From Chinchilla lanigera (taxonomy: Eukaryota; Chordata; Mammalia; Rodentia; Chinchillidae): a DNA stretch of 64,000 nt. The stretch is from the NCBI RefSeq assembly GCF_000276665.1, contig NW_004955404.1, positions 35,424,025 to 35,488,024 on the forward strand, written 5' to 3'. The position numbers were made by a program, and so were the translations under genes. Shown here in pieces: positions 1-11,894 of the stretch (the stretch's first letter is position 1; each line of letters begins with the position of its first letter). Under the pieces are notes generated by a model. It saw only the letters and a list, made by a program, of their open reading frames with translations, did not search any database and was not told where the DNA came from.

Positions 1-387
1 AGGTTACGTGCTTGCTTGTCTCATTGGGGCAAGGAGGCCACCAGCAAAGAGTCTGGGTCATCCCAACTCCTACCTCTCAGAAGAATTCCCCATATTATGC
101 TTCCCATCTGCAGCAGTGCACTGTGACTAGATGGCCCTTCCCTCCCTCCACTCCAGGACTTTGGCAGCAAGGCCACCCAGAACTGTTCTGCTGCTGGGGT
201 TTGCCCCATTACCTTCACTTCACTCCCCAAATGCTCATTCTGTGGAGCCTCTCAGGAAACAGTGTCCTGCTGTGCTGTGCCTGCTCTGCCAGGGCGTCTC
301 ATTTCCCTTTTGAAAGATAGGTTCACTAGAAGTTAAATAATTTTCTGATTCCTTCAAACTTTTGTACCTTGTTTCCTTCACTCACCC
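1..387. other. Unassigned non-coding stretch
   Basis: This stretch has higher GC than its surroundings and short chance frames on both strands. I recognise no repeat family or exon. It could be the end of an LTR or an older repeat that continues outside the window, but nothing visible supports a choice. Confidence 0.4.
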
Positions 388-501
388 CATCTCCAATCCT
401 CTCTCCTTCCTTCCTTTCTTTCTTCCTTTCTCTCTCTTTCTTCCTTTCTCTCTTTCTTCCTTCCTTTCTTCCTTCCTTCCTTCCTTCCTTCCTTCCTTCC
501 T

Positions 502-553
<52 letters not shown>

Positions 554-592
554 TCCCTTCTTTCTTTTTCTTTCTTTTCCTTTCAGTTGTCT
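388..592. repeat. CTTT/CCTT polypyrimidine microsatellite
   Basis: About 200 bp of nearly pure pyrimidine on the + strand. It starts as mixed CTTT/CCTT/CTCT units, passes through a CCTT block and then a long uninterrupted CTTT block at roughly 500-555. The opposite strand is pure purine, which is the composition that allows triplex (H-DNA) formation. The Ser/Phe/Leu-rich and Lys/Glu/Arg-rich open frames across it are only translations of the repeat. Confidence 0.95.
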
Positions 593-2412
593 TTTCATTT
601 TTTTCCTGAACTTCAATGTATGTATGGTTCAAAGTTGCTACCACATTTGAAGTTTATAACATCCATGCCTGAATAGAATTGAGTTTGTAGCCAGTACCAT
701 ATATTTTTCCTTGTACGATCACTCTCTAGCAGGTACAACTCTGGTAATATGCACATTTTTCAGGACTGCCCAAAATGTGCTTGATTTTACTTTTAAAACT
801 GACTTCCTAGTATTTGCTTCAAAGTACTCTACAGTTTAGTAAGTGTTTGCTTAGAGGTTGTTCTCAGAACCTTGATCCCACTAAAAGGCTTTTGCCTTTT
901 AGGGTGGTCTGTGTCTGACTTAAGGAATCTGTTTAGTTCTGTTCTTTGTCCTGCTAATGGCTGCTCAGTTTCTTAAATCTATTGCTTGCTCACCACACCT
1001 TTTTGTACCCAGGGTGAAATATCATCCCAGTGGGAGAGCTTCAGTATCTCTCGCCTTGGTTCTCTATCAAGCTTGTGATTGCCCTGTCATTTTGCTTTTT
1101 CTCGTTTCTTTTTAGTATAATAAACCTATGTGTGCCCCCTTAGTTGCTCATTATGAAGATCTCCAGTTTTTAAGATCTCCAACTTTTCCTATAGGCATGG
1201 GATTTTTCACACTCTTGCAAATAAGTATGTCTCATTTGTGAAGAATTGACCACATTTTACTCTTTATTGCATGGCTCTCTAGAATGGCACAAACATGCAG
1301 TTTCATAACTGCATGAAAGTTGAAAAGAGGAAGAGCCTCCCAAGTTATACTTCTGCTCTATGAGAAAGTGCTCTGCAGGATGTAGAGTGGGTTCCCTGTT
1401 TTGCTTCTGCTGTGGAAACTTTACCTTAAAAAAAGTATGACTGAGGGTGCTGACCATGTCCAAGTATTCTAATCTTGTGGTGTCTTCTACCAAGGCTTTG
1501 GGAACCTGGGTGTTAGAATGGAGGTCCTCCTAGGCATGACTGCTCAAAATAGCTTTGTGTAACTTGAGTTTGGGGAAAATGATAAATGCCAATGATTTGT
1601 TCATTTTGGGATAAAACAGTTGTTAAGACTAGGAACCAGACAGGAAGTGATGACCGTGAAGTGAAGCCTGTTGAGTATGGGGAAAAATAGGTTGTGACTC
1701 AAATGTTTCAGATTTTCATAGCATTTAGTAGATTTTATTAATGAATGCTTTTCAGTTTGGTATATGCCATGAAAATAATATAGAGATATAAAATAATTCT
1801 TTACAAAAATAATTTACAACATAATTTTGGTGTGAGAACCTGCTGTGATCCTTACTCTGCCAAGGTAGAGTTAATCTCTCATGGAATTTATATTTAAAGG
1901 TAAATATTTGTTTATTCTGTCAAAAGTTAAAGTATTTCTTTTGGCAAAATACTTTAACAAGTTAAATGTAGACTTTTTGCAACATTACTGAATATATTTA
2001 AATGTTTCTGGTACAATTTGTATATTGATTATTAAAGCTGCAAAAAGACTGTCTTCATCAACTATAAAAACACACACCATGCTATCGTATCAGCTTTTTA
2101 TTTATTCATTTAATTGTTCTTGATAAAATAACATTTAATGTCATCAACACAAAAATCATGATTAGAATAAATTTTAATTGATAATGTATAGTCTAATTGC
2201 TGATCCCATTATGCATTTGTTTATAATCCTACCTGTCATAAATATGAATGGATACCTTCTAATCATATAGTATCAAGCATTTGTTCAATGACTTCCTTCA
2301 ATTACTCTCATTATTACTGATCTTGTGGAATAGGTGAAAGAAATTTGGGCAATCCTTTAGATGCTACCACTATTTTATATTTCAAAATTGGATTAGATAC
2401 TATGCATAATGC
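593..2412. other. Unique AT-rich DNA, no gene seen
   Basis: AT-rich sequence without a recognisable exon or repeat. Short frames such as the one at 1257-1493 on the minus strand have no family resemblance and are best read as chance. Confidence 0.5.
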
Positions 2413-2506
2413 AAATAACCATGTAATTATTTTGAATTTACAATGTATTTACTATGTAATTGCATAGTAAGTACCATATAATTACAAGATGATTACATGA
2501 TTATTT
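2413..2506. repeat. 94-bp ungapped palindrome (hairpin; possible MITE)
   Basis: The sequence folds on itself around 2459/2460. Pairing outwards base by base without gaps, 37 of 47 positions are complementary, and four of the ten mismatches would be G-U wobbles in a + strand RNA. The core is a near-perfect 20-bp palindrome at 2450-2469. Length and symmetry resemble mariner-type miniature inverted-repeat elements such as MADE1, but the sequence is not MADE1 and I see no TA duplication at the ends. Confidence 0.8.
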
Positions 2507-3227
2507 CTGCCTTTTACACAGCTTTAAAAGCAAAAGATTTGTTGCAATTATTATTGGCATTTATTGGTAAGTGTTACATAGTAGGGAACAATATTTATCA
2601 TGTAATCAACAAAGTAGCAACTATTGTAGCTGCAAAATTATATTTTAATTGTTGTGGTGGACCTAAACCAGTTCTAAAAATAAAATGTATTAGCTTAAAA
2701 AGTTAGCACATTTGAGAAATTATAGACAAGTATAACGCATAGTTTGATATCTCCGAAATAGTTAATTATTCAGTACATCATTGTGGTAAACTATTAAAAT
2801 TGTGCATGATTTTAAGTAAAGCTCTGAATTTCAAATTAATTTGTACACATTCCAGGAAAATTGTGATTGGCTCATAAGAAAAATTTTAAAAGTTAAAATA
2901 AAAATAAAAACTCAAATATTCTTATTATGACAAAAATTTATAATATTTATCCATTCTCTACACATTGTAAACCTACAAAAAACTATATTTCCCTTTAGAA
3001 ATCTATTGAGAGTTAGAGAATAATTTATAAAGATAGTATAGCATACTGTTCATGTACCCTGCACTGAATTTCTACTGATATAAATGTCATCTTGCATTAG
3101 ACTGGTATGTATATCATAATTCATGAGCTAATATTAGTATAGTATTATAAACTACCTACTTTATTATAATTAGTTGTCAATCTTCCTCCAGTAAGGTTAC
3201 ATTATAACTACATTGGCAAAGATATCA
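2507..3227. other. Unique AT-rich DNA, no gene seen
   Basis: Very AT-rich sequence with no recognisable repeat, exon or RNA gene. It ends where the T-rich start of an antisense L1 begins. Confidence 0.45.
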
Positions 3228-6200
3228 TCTTTTTTATTTTAAAGAGAAAAAAAGTAAAACAAAGTTTATTTTAAAACACACTAGTAGCAGATTAACAATG
3301 ATCAATATATTGTGTAGTGTTATCTTCAAAGTAGATGCTCAGATTATAAGATACAGGCATGAAACATTAATCAAACTATATAAGCACAATAAATTCTTTT
3401 TAATGAACTAATAAAAATAGCAGTATAATTATCTTAGCTATTTCACATCTGTATATGTATAGGTATATGCATATATTCCTCCTTTCACCAATCCCAGTTT
3501 TTCTTTTCTTTGAGCAGTTTCTACCCTTTTGACAATATCTGCTATATGCTTTGGACCTTATTTACTCTTTCAGTTCCTTACACTAGGGAGCCATTACAAT
3601 GTTTACATATGTAAGTTTGATTTATTTCACTTATGTGTATGATCTCAAGTTGAATCCATTTATAAAAGCCTCAAGTTTATCCTTTTCTATGGGTGAGTAG
3701 TATTATGTTGTCTAAAAAGACCACATCTTTTCTACCCATTTCTCGGTTGATGGGCTTTTAGGTTGTTTCCAAGACATAGCTTTTACAACTAGTGCTGCCA
3801 TAAACATGGGTGCACATATATCACTGTGGTATGATGTTTTTACTTCTTTTACGAAGAGAAAATACCCAGAAGAGGAATAGCTAGGTAGAATGGTTCTAAT
3901 ACTAGTTATTTTTGGGAATCTCCACAGTGATTTCCACATGGATTGTACCAATCTACACTCTCACCAACAATGGACAAGGGTTCTTTTTTCCCCATAGTCC
4001 CACTAGCATTTTTATTGGTTTATTTCTTGATTACAGCCATTCTTTGTGGGGTGAGATGGAATCTCAGTGTTGTTTTAATTTGCATCTCTTGAATAACTAG
4101 TGATGTTGAACATTTTTTCATATACTTATTTGCCATTTGTATTTCTTCCTCTGAGACATGTGTATTCATCTCAGATGCCCATTATTGGTTTGGGTCTTTG
4201 AATTTGGGGACCTGATTTTATTCAATTGTTTGTATATTCTAGATAAAGTCCTTTGTCTGAGGGACAGTTGGCTAAAATTTTTTCCCACTCTGTATGTTTT
4301 CTTTTCACTTTGTTGATGATTTTGTTTAATGTATATATCTTTTTAATAGGATGAGATCCCAGTTGTTGATTCTTTGAAGTACTTCCCATGCAGTTTGGGT
4401 TTTGTTCATGGACTCTGCCTACCCCTATGTCTTCAATATTTCTAATTACTTTATCTTTCAGTAGATTTACTATTTCTATTTTAATAGTTAGATCTTTCAT
4501 CCATTTTGACTTTAGCTTAGTGCATGGTGATAAACATGGATGTAGGTTTAGTCTTCAGCAGATGGAAAGGCAGTTTTTCTTGGACCATTTATTAAAAAGG
4601 GCAGTACCATGTTGATTTTAGCACAGTAGCTTTGTAGTATAATTTCAAGCCAGGCACTGTAATGTCTCCTGGGTGCTCTGGATTTCCTTTGCTATACGAG
4701 TTCTCCGCTGTTTCCAAATTAATTTTAGGAATGTTTTCATCAGTTCTTTGAGATATGCTAGTGGTCTTTTGATTGAGATTCCATTAAATCTGTAAAACAG
4801 TTTTTAGAGTATAGCCATTTTCAAAATGATTGTTCTTACTTTCCATGAACAAGGGATATTTTTCCATTTTCTGGTATCTTCTTTGATCTCTTTTTTCAGA
4901 GTACTATAATTTTAATGCATAGATCTTTTAATTCCTTTCCTAGATTCCTATTTCATTTTTTGGGTGCTATTGTGAAAGGTATTGTTTCATTAATTTTCTT
5001 TCCGTGAGTTTGCTATTTGTGTGCAGGAAAGCTATTGATTTCTAAGTATTGACTTTGTATCCAGCTACACTATTGAATTTGTTTATTAAATCTAAAAGGC
5101 TTTTGGTGAAGTTTTGGTGGTCTTCTATGTAAACTATCATGTTATCTGCAAATAATAATAATTTAACTTCTTCCTTTACTATCCTTATTCCTTTTATTTC
5201 TCTCTTTTGTCTAATTGCTCTGGCTAATGTTTCTAGAGCTACAATGAAGAGGAGTGGTAAGAATGGAATCCTTGTCTTTTAATTGATTTTTTCTCCATTT
5301 AGTATGATGCTGGCTGTTGGTTTTTCATAGATGGCTTTTACCAGATTGAGGTGAAGGCAGCATTTGTGATTTTCTGCAGGTATTTTTTTTTATCATGAAT
5401 GAATGTTGGACTTTATGAAAAACTTTCTGTACATCTGTTGAGATCATCATGTGATTTTTGTCCTTGGCTCTGTTGATATAGTGTATTACATATATTGATT
5501 TTTGTGTACTTGGTCATAGTGTATAATCTTGATGATTTATTTTATACAGTTTGCTAATATTTTATTAAGTATTTTTTTATCTATGTTTTTTAGGGAGATG
5601 GACCTTTAGTTCTCCTTTTTGGTTGGGTCTTTTTCTGATTTTGGTATCATTTGTGTTGACTCCTGTCTTTTCATTGACACTAATTATTCTAGTTTTATTT
5701 TTCTTTACATTGTATTGCAGCTGTTGAATTGTTAGTTCCTGATCTTTTCCTTTTTCAAGAGGTCCTTCCTTTTATGATGGCTAGTTGTGATCTTGTCTGC
5801 ACAGTCTGAAAATCTCTCTTCAGTTTCAGTCAAGCAGTTTTGCCAGCTTTCAGTGGAATTCCTAACTTCTTGGATATCTGTGGCAATACATTTTATGCAT
5901 TTTATTTCTTTTCCATTTTGATTGCTTATAGCTTCCATCCTTTCCCTGACAGCTTTTTTTAAATCTATCTCTACTCTAGTTTTGTTGAACAATTTCTTTA
6001 TGAATATTGACATTTCTCATTTTACTTGAGAGATTATTTCTGATCTGATCTCCTCTGTAGCCTCATGGATTTCTTTCTTTACTTCAACTTGTATCATTTC
6101 AGAAATTTCATGTGTGCTTTGCATTCTCCTCTATCTCATTGTGTCCTGGACTTGTTCTGGGTATGCAGTAGGTTTGAGATTGCATCATGCTTCTGTATCT

Positions 6201-6505
6201 TGTCATATTCAATTTTCAATTTTTTTATTTGATTTTCTGAGTTGATTTTTGTAAGATTTGCAGGAGGTACCTATATCACTTGTATGCAGTCCTCCATAGG
6301 AAAAGTCTGTTTCTCAGAGATGTCTTCCATGTGTAGTATGTTTTTGGCTTGTGTCTGTGCCAAAATCTTACCTTCCCAGTTAATTATGATTGAGGTGCTG
6401 GTATCTGTTTGGCTCAGTCCCCAGTTCTTTGGTGCTGGGCTGTGGTGAGGTTCTCTACTCAGAGTTTCCCAGTATTGTTTCAGAAGGGAGAACAACTGAT
6501 TATAA
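3228..6505 (-). mobile_element. L1 (LINE-1) with internal ORF2 deletion
   Basis: Antisense L1. The + strand opens with a T-rich tract matching the start of the L1 3' end at 34966, then reads through the reverse complement of the 3'UTR and of the C-terminal and reverse-transcriptase half of ORF2 up to about 5650. A minus frame at 4222-4500 gives ORF2-like C-terminal protein with lesions around it. From about 5730 to 6013 the minus frame changes to ORF1 coiled-coil protein, with a recognisable WQN...TEERFSD stretch. About half of ORF2, including the endonuclease, is therefore missing between the two parts. The 6240-6505 part is probably N-terminal ORF1 or 5'UTR. It is not autonomous. No TSD was found, so both ends are approximate. 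Confidence 0.8.
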
Positions 6506-7204
6506 CAGGTATGACATCCTGTCTAAGGTAGTATAATTAGCAATAACAATAGCATGAAGCACAGTTAAGAAAATGACAAACTGTTGTAGGTATTAATTTT
6601 GTACCTTAAATCACAGGAGCAAAATCTACAATTACATAACAGAACCAAATGTAGATTGGGAGTTTGTATTCAAAGTGTTTCCCCTCAGTAGCGTGGTTTT
6701 ATCCTGTGGTGGGGAAATTTAAGAAGAATAATGGATAAAAAACACATAATTGAAAAGAAATTAGAAGCAGGGCTGCAGAGCAAAGGATGATCATTGGGAC
6801 ACTAGAGGAGAAGGTGTAAAAGAAATAATGGGGGTAAACGAGATTTTTGAACTTGATCTCTGGGTTTGGGGGATAGGATTAGTTTACTGTGGCTGGATTT
6901 CTCCCCAGTTGTTTAGAAAAGACAAAAAAAAAAAAAAGAAAAGAAATGGAAAAAAGAAAAAGAAAACCAAACAACAACTTACAATAATGGACAATAGAGG
7001 CAAGAGAATAACATATATAGTCTTGCACATATAGGCCTATGGCTTTGGCAAATGAATCAAGATCAGTTTTCTCAGCAGAAGCAAAATAGATAGGAAATTG
7101 ACTATTTTTTTTTACTGGATTTATATAAGCAACAAATTTTAGGATAAATGAACAAAAATACACTGCCAATTTTAACAATAGAAAATAATGCCACTGCAAA
7201 AAGT
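6506..7204. other. Unassigned, with A-rich tract
   Basis: This lies between the L1 and the first recognisable ERVL sequence. It contains an A-rich run at 6922-6968 with GAAA interruptions. The stretch may hold decayed ERVL gag or L1 5' sequence, but I cannot show either. Confidence 0.35.
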
Positions 7205-7429
7205 TAGCAGACGTCAGTTTGTATACAAAATTGGAACCCTTGTATGAAGTGAAGGCTAGATTCTCTTAAGAAGGAATTTGATGCACTGCCAAAAAAGCTA
7301 TACTGGGAATATCTCTCCCACACTTTGGCAAAGGAACCTATGGCCTTCTACCAAGGTAACCATATAACTGGAAAAAAGGAAACTATTCGGCTTTTCTGGG
7401 ACTAATAGACACTGCCTCTGAACCAATGC

Positions 7430-7916
7430 TGCCTTGGTTACCTTTCCCTTGTTGCTGAGACAAAATACCTGAAACCCAAAATTAGGGAAGGAAAGGTTTA
7501 TTTAGGTCACAATTTGTGGTGGTTTCAGCCTGTAACCAACTAGCTCCAAGGCAGGGTGGCATGGCAAGAGGCAATAGTTCAAGGCAGAAGAAGACAGAAA
7601 AAGCAGCAAAAACAAAAACAGACAGAGCAAGCCTCTTTTCCTCCCTTATACTATAAGCAGGCTTCCCACCCTATGGCGGGTGTAGCACTCACATGATCGC
7701 TCTACCCTCCTCTTGCACAGGCTCAGTATGTTTCCAAAGTGAGGACCCTGACTCCCTGCTGAGTCACTTAATTAAACTTCCAAACTTCTCAAATTGACAC
7801 AATGATGCATCCTAGAGTCCAAAGGGCATGTGTATTCACCCCAGGATGTAGAACAGCTGAGTTACTTAGTTAAGCTTCTAGACTTCTCAAGTTGCTGCAA
7901 TATATCAACCATAACA
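7430..7916 (-). mobile_element. MaLR-like solo LTR inserted in ERVL pol
   Basis: Antisense solo LTR with TG...CA ends, TGCCTTGGTTA at the left and ATAACA at the right. The pol reading is interrupted exactly here and resumes just after it. The 5-bp flanks (AATGC at 7425-7429, TATAC at 7917-7921) match at only three positions, so the duplication is decayed. It belongs to the same family as the copies at 9257, 32645, 57922 and 61013. It carries an internal ~53-bp duplication (7758-7810 and 7856-7910) that I do not see in the other copies. Confidence 0.75.
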
Positions 7917-9184
7917 TATACTGATTCCAATAGATCCAAAACATCGCTGTGACTCTCCAGAAAGGGTAGGGGCCTATGAGAGTCACAATATATGATTTGC
8001 AATGTGTTCAGTAGTTTCCCTGAATTCATCTTGTGGTCACTTCTAGAATGGATCTTGAAGAATGACAGTAGATTACCATAAGCTTAAACAAGTGTTGGCT
8101 GCAATTGCAGCTGGTGTAGCAGAATTAGTTTCTTTGCTTGAGTGGATTAACACATCTCCTGGTACCTGATATGCAGGAATTGGTTTGGCAAATGTTTTTC
8201 CTCAATTCCTATCCACAAGGGCCATCATAAACAATTAGATTTCAGATGGTAAATTTATCAATACACTTGTACTGTCCTGCCTCTGGAATATATGAACTCT
8301 CCAGCCCTATGTCACAACTTAGTTTGCAGGGATCTGGATCACCTTTTTCTTCCCCAAGATATTACTTTGATGACATGATGTTGATGACCCCAAGCGAGCA
8401 AGAAGTAGTGACTACTCTGGAATTTATTGGTAAAGTATTGACCTGTCAAAGGATGAGGATTAAGTCCAACTGAAATCTAAAGGCCCTCTTCCTCAGTAAA
8501 ATTTTTAGGAATAAAGTAGTGCAGGGCATAAAAGATACATAACACCTAATGGGCTAATCTAATGGGATTTTGAAGACAATACTTTCCTCACTTGAAGTGT
8601 AACTCCAGCCCATTTACTGAGTGGCTTGGAAAGCTGTGAGACCCAGTGAAAGAGAAGGCTGTTCAAATGGTTCATGTTACTATGTAGGCTTCTCTGTCAC
8701 TTGGGCCATATGATCCAACATCTCCAATAGGACTTAAGGTGGGGGCAGATAGGAATGCAATTTTAGGTTTCTCTCAGACTCCTAAAGATGAGTTCTTTCC
8801 TTTGAGGAACAGGATTGCTACTGAGTCTTAGTGGAAACTGAAGACTTGACCATGTGATGAAAGCTTACCTTGTATCCTGAGCTGCCTACCATGAACTGGA
8901 TGCTGAATCACTGAGTTATAAATTCAGACATGCTCACCACAAGTCTACCACAACATGGAAGTGATACATATGTGGCTGGGCATGAGAAGGTCATGGAGCT
9001 GATTTAAGTTACCTGAAGAAGTAGTCCAATTGCCTATGGCTGCTAGTCCTGTTTTGGTGCCACCTTCTGTCACCTAGCATGGACCTGTGGCCCCATGCAA
9101 TGTACTGTACGATCAGTTGACACAGGAAGAGAAAAGTAGGGTCTGGTGCACAGATGGTTCTGCACACTTTATAAGAAATACTGG

Positions 9185-9743
9185 GGCTGGGAATATAGCT
9201 CAGTGGCACAGTGCCTGCCTGGCAAGAATGAGGTCCTGAGATTTTTTCCTGAGACATGTTATGGTTTGTGTCTGGATGTCCCCCTAAAACCTCATGCAGT
9301 TATGGGTATGGCCTTCTAGAGTTATGATTGATCCATGGTCCAATGCTGGGATTATGGGTGTGAGTGCTACACCAGCCCTGGGGCAGGTAGCTTGCATACA
9401 ATATAAGGGAGGGAAAGAGGCTTGCTCTTCCCTTTGCCACTCCTCCCTTTTGCTCTTGTTGCTTTTGCTGTGTTCTCCCACATGAACTGTTGCCCTCTGC
9501 CATGTGCCACTCTTCCTTAAAGCCAGCCAAGTATGGACCAAAACCTCCACAAACTGAGCTAAATAAATCTTTCCTCCTTAATTTTTGGCATCAAGTATTT
9601 TATCTCAGCAATGAGATGAAAGTAACCAAGACAGTACCAAAAAAAAAACAAACAAAAAAAAAACTGGGGGGGCCAGGGGTTTAGGTCAGTGGCACAATAC
9701 CTAAAAGTGTGAGGTCCTGAGTTCAATTTTTGTTAAAAAAAAA
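9185..9743 (+). mobile_element. ID SINE dimer, split by an LTR
   Basis: Two ID (tRNA-Ala/BC1-related) heads in tandem. The first begins at 9185 and is cut at 9256. Its remaining GTACC and A-rich tail resume at 9634. A second, more diverged head starts at about 9666 and ends in its own A-tail. The whole dimer is bounded by the perfect 12-bp TSD AAGAAATACTGG at 9173-9184 and 9744-9755, so it inserted as one unit into the RNase H part of the ERVL. Confidence 0.85.
9257..9633 (+). mobile_element. MaLR-like solo LTR inside the ID dimer
   Basis: A solo LTR beginning TGTTATGG and ending in AAGACA, interrupting the first ID head just before its GTACC end. It is close to the LTRs at 57922 and 61013 and carries the same AATATAAGGGAGGGAAAGAG segment as 57922. 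The flanks AGACA (9252-9256) and GTACC do not match. AGACA recurs at 9629-9633, which would give an alternative end at 9628 with a perfect 5-bp TSD. Confidence 0.8.
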
Positions 9744-11225
9744 AAGAAATACTGGAAAGTGGACAGCTATAGCACTACAGTGTCTCCCCAAGACATCCCT
9801 GAAGGATAGTGGTGAAGGGGAATATTCAGAGTGAGAAGAACCACAGGCAGTAAATCTGGCCACACATTTTGCTTAAGATGAGAAAATGGCCAGATATGTA
9901 CTAATTTATGGGCTACAGGCAACAATTTGTATGGATAAGAAGAAACTTGGAAAGAACATGAAAAATTGGTGGCAAAACTTTTGGGGAAGAAGTATGTAGA
10001 TACATCTCTTCAAGAGGTACAGGATGTATAAATGCTCACCAAAAGGTAACTTCAGCCAAAGAGGACTTTAATAGTAAGGTAGACAAGATGAGCCAATCTG
10101 TGGCTAGCAGTCAACTTCTTTCCTCAAACATTCCTGTCAGCGCCTAAATGGACTCATGAACAAAGTGGTCATGGTGGCAGTGATTGAGGTTACGCATAGG
10201 CTCAGCAACATGGACTTCCACTCACCATGGTTGACTTGGCCCCAACCACTGTTGAATGCCTGGATTTCTAACAAAGCAGACCAATATGAAGTCCCTGATA
10301 TGACACCATTCCCTGGGGTGGTTCACCTGCCATCTTGTGGAGGGTTGACTACATTAGACTACTTCAATAATGGAAAGGACAGTGCTTTGTCCCTACAAGA
10401 ATAGACACTTATCCTGGTGGTATTCTACATAGCATTGCTTCTGACCAAGGAATGCACTTCTTAGCAGCAGTGGCTTGTCCTCATGGAATCCATTGATCTA
10501 ACTATGTCCTCCAGCATTCACAAACAATTCAATTGAAAGAATAGCTTTCCGTTGATGCAGTTACAGAGCTAATTAGGTGGCAATACTTTGTAGGATTGAA
10601 GAAAGATTCTTCAGAAGGATGTATATGCTCTGCATCAATATCTAACATACTGCATTGTTTCCACCATAGCCAAGATTCACGGAGTAGAAATCAAGTGGTG
10701 GAAATGTGAGTGGTACTACACATTACTGCCCTTACTGATCCAATAGCAAAATATTTGCTTTTGGTCCTGCAGTCTTATGCCCTGTGATCATAGAAGTCTT
10801 AGCTCTAGAGGGGAGAAAGATTTCATCAAGAGTCACAATAAGAACCCCATTGAACTAGATGATAATACTTCCCTATGGTCATTTTGGGTTCCACATGCCT
10901 TTGAGTAAACAAGCTAAAAAGGGAGTTGTGGTGCTGGTAGGTTATCCTACTACCAAAGGGGAAACCAGGCTTCACAGTGGAGGTAAATAAAAATATGCTT
11001 AGGTGCAGCAGACCCATTAGGGTGTCTCCTTGCATTGCCATGGCCTATTGCTAAGGTCAGTGTTAAACTATAGCAACCCAATCTGGGCGGGATGACAAAC
11101 GGTCTCAACCTTGAGGAATGAAGGCATGGGTTACCTTGCCTTGTAAAGAGCCAAGATCACTGAGGTGCTTACTGAAAGCCAAGGATACAGGATGCATATG
11201 CCTAGTCATGAACACGAGATCACTT

Positions 11226-11894
11226 ACAGAAATGCAATTGTGATCATCAGAATTTTTTTTCCTATTTTCTTGACTATGATATCTTAGTTTTCTTTCTTTG
11301 CAACATGATATTGATTAACTTAATATTGATACACTAGTATTATTAACTCTATATTATAATATTTCCTTATGTTATGTAAATAATGCTTTTCCCTGTAGGT
11401 GAAAATAATGTCATAATTTTCATTCATATGTTAGAGTATAACTGCATATTTCTAAGAATAATGAAAAATCTGGACCAGTAATTTAGCAAGGAAACATGAT
11501 TAGATATTTAGAAAGTCTAAAATAGTTCAAAGGAAAAATACCAAGCCCGTGATTCAGAATGTCATTCCTATGATATGAATATATTTGGGGACCTCAGAGA
11601 TAAACTACAAATGTATACAAATTCTTGTGATAATGTTTTTACACAGGCCAATGTGTGATCTGACAATCTGATAACTTTGGAAATGCTACAAATTAAATAA
11701 CAAAATAATTTATAAAATGTAAATCAAAAGGAAATCAAAATAAAATGGATTATTTTGGGTAAAATTGCAGTCTTCTTCCCAAGATGCCAGTGGCTACACA
11801 AACCTTGATATATCTGCAGTGGGTAAATCTGAAAAGTTTACATCCTCTCATTTGCTTATACTGTTTTGTTTTTTTAAATTTGTTTTCAGAAAAA
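11226..11894. other. Unassigned AT-rich DNA
   Basis: No recognisable repeat or gene after the ERVL integrase region. An ERVL 3' LTR would be expected here but is not recognisable. Confidence 0.35.

Larger units (their letters stand above)
7205..11225 (+). pseudogene. Endogenous retrovirus ERVL, pol remnant (no env)
   Basis: A decayed ERVL (class III) pol gene reads left to right. The protease/early pol part is at about 7205-7429, resuming at 7917 after an LTR insertion. The reverse transcriptase is at about 8040-8510. RNase H lies at about 8520-9172 and 9756-10010, on either side of an ID/LTR insertion. The integrase region is at about 10020-11100. The fragment at 8246-8473 keeps a catalytic-type YFDD motif (residues 40-43 of that frame, nt 8363-8374). 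A frame at 10156-10404 covers part of the integrase. All domains are cut by stops and frameshifts, and the segment joining protease to RT near 8000-8040 appears deleted. No flanking ERVL LTR pair or env is seen; ERVL families generally lack env. It cannot encode an enzyme. Confidence 0.82.

Noticed and set aside
326..676. Lys/Glu/Arg-rich and Ser/Phe-rich frames around 326-676
   Set aside because: Produced by the CTTT/CCTT microsatellite on either strand.
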